Part shown: piece after piece, positions 5,666-5,747 of the stretch | How positions within the stretch are numbered: position 1 is the first letter of the stretch | Layout of the letters: each line of letters opens with the position of its first letter | DNA from: Planctomycetota bacterium | GTDB lineage: Bacteria > Planctomycetota > Phycisphaerae > Sedimentisphaerales > Anaerohalosphaeraceae | Assembly: GCA_012519365.1 (NCBI GenBank) | Contig: JAAYQH010000180.1 | Span: forward strand, 1 to 5,747 | Length of the DNA: 5,747 nt | Reading direction: 5' to 3' | Notes under the pieces: model-generated | Told to the model about the DNA's origin: nothing | The model's database searches: none | The model's input: the letters and a program-made list of their open reading frames with translations, nothing else | Program-made: the position numbers and the translations under genes

Positions 5666-5686
5666 CCGCGACCATCTTCATCGCGG
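5666..5686. repeat. Inverted repeat CCGCGA-N9-TCGCGG
   Basis: There are two perfect 6-base arms (5666-5671 and 5681-5686) around nine bases. It lies next to the 5651-5661 palindrome, 45 bases before the dehydrogenase start. It could be an operator or an RNA hairpin. Confidence 0.3.
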
Positions 5687-5716
5687 ACCACCCCACCCCC
5701 ACCCGTGCCGATGGGT

Positions 5717-5747
5717 TTAGCGGCTCATCCCCAGGCGGCGAAGCGTC
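5717..5747 (-). CDS. Possible last codons of a minus-strand gene entering from the right edge
   Basis: In one minus-strand frame the edge reads TLRRLGMSR and then TAA at 5717-5719. Third positions are almost all G or C, as in the coding genes here, and the stop is followed directly by a small hairpin (5701-5716). A second frame is also open, for 34 codons from the edge to a TAG at 5643-5645, but its composition looks less like coding sequence. Too short to identify; either or neither may be real. Confidence 0.25.
   Translation of the reverse strand, partial: TLRRLGMSR

Noticed and set aside
5705..5747. Possible plus-strand gene start at GTG 5705 or ATG 5711
   Set aside because: No ribosome-binding site precedes either codon, and the upstream sequence is a C-rich tract forming hairpins.

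Overview
The window looks like ordinary chromosomal DNA of a moderately GC-rich, Gram-negative-type bacterium. The best guess is a planctomycete, perhaps Phycisphaerae/Sedimentisphaerales. The reasons are a tandem pair of divergent clpP genes, a secreted SGNH-hydrolase/right-handed beta-helix fusion, and a short zipper-containing lipoprotein. This placement is an inference from gene style and not a demonstrated match.

Layout from left to right. (1) Positions 1-2180, minus strand: a probable two-gene unit. A GTG-started, two-helix bacterial PH-like membrane protein (2180->1611) comes first. A secreted SGNH hydrolase fused to a beta-helix domain (1571->left edge) follows 39 bp later. Both have the same AGGAGA ribosome-binding site. 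The second gene carries an in-frame TAG at 150-152. Beyond it the same frame stays open to the window edge and still reads like the same beta-helix protein, so the gene is interrupted or recoded. (2) Positions 2181-2620: a 440-bp divergent intergenic region with a good extended -10 promoter for the leftward unit, a weak candidate for the rightward unit, and a strong dyad about 55 nt before clpP1. (3) Positions 2621-4583, plus strand: clpP1, clpP2 and a lipoprotein, closely spaced and probably co-transcribed. (4) Positions 4584-4724: a convergent spacer with a weak hairpin plus T-run. (5) Positions 5621->4725, minus strand: a beta-hydroxyacid dehydrogenase of the 3-hydroxyisobutyrate dehydrogenase/tartronate semialdehyde reductase family. 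(6) Positions 5622-5747: a short structured spacer with several small hairpins, and probably the last codons of another minus-strand gene at the edge.

How the genes may work together: the two ClpP subunits probably form one mixed protease core. ClpP1 has a complete Ser-His-Asp triad with an unusual N-terminus. ClpP2 has Asn where the catalytic Asp should be, as remembered for Listeria ClpP1. No Clp ATPase gene is visible. The esterase/beta-helix protein points to extracellular polysaccharide processing. The dehydrogenase is a separate metabolic gene. I see no RNA gene, CRISPR array, transposase or phage gene.

The points most worth following are the in-frame TAG, the Asp-to-Asn change in ClpP2, and the conserved-looking dyad in the clpP leader.
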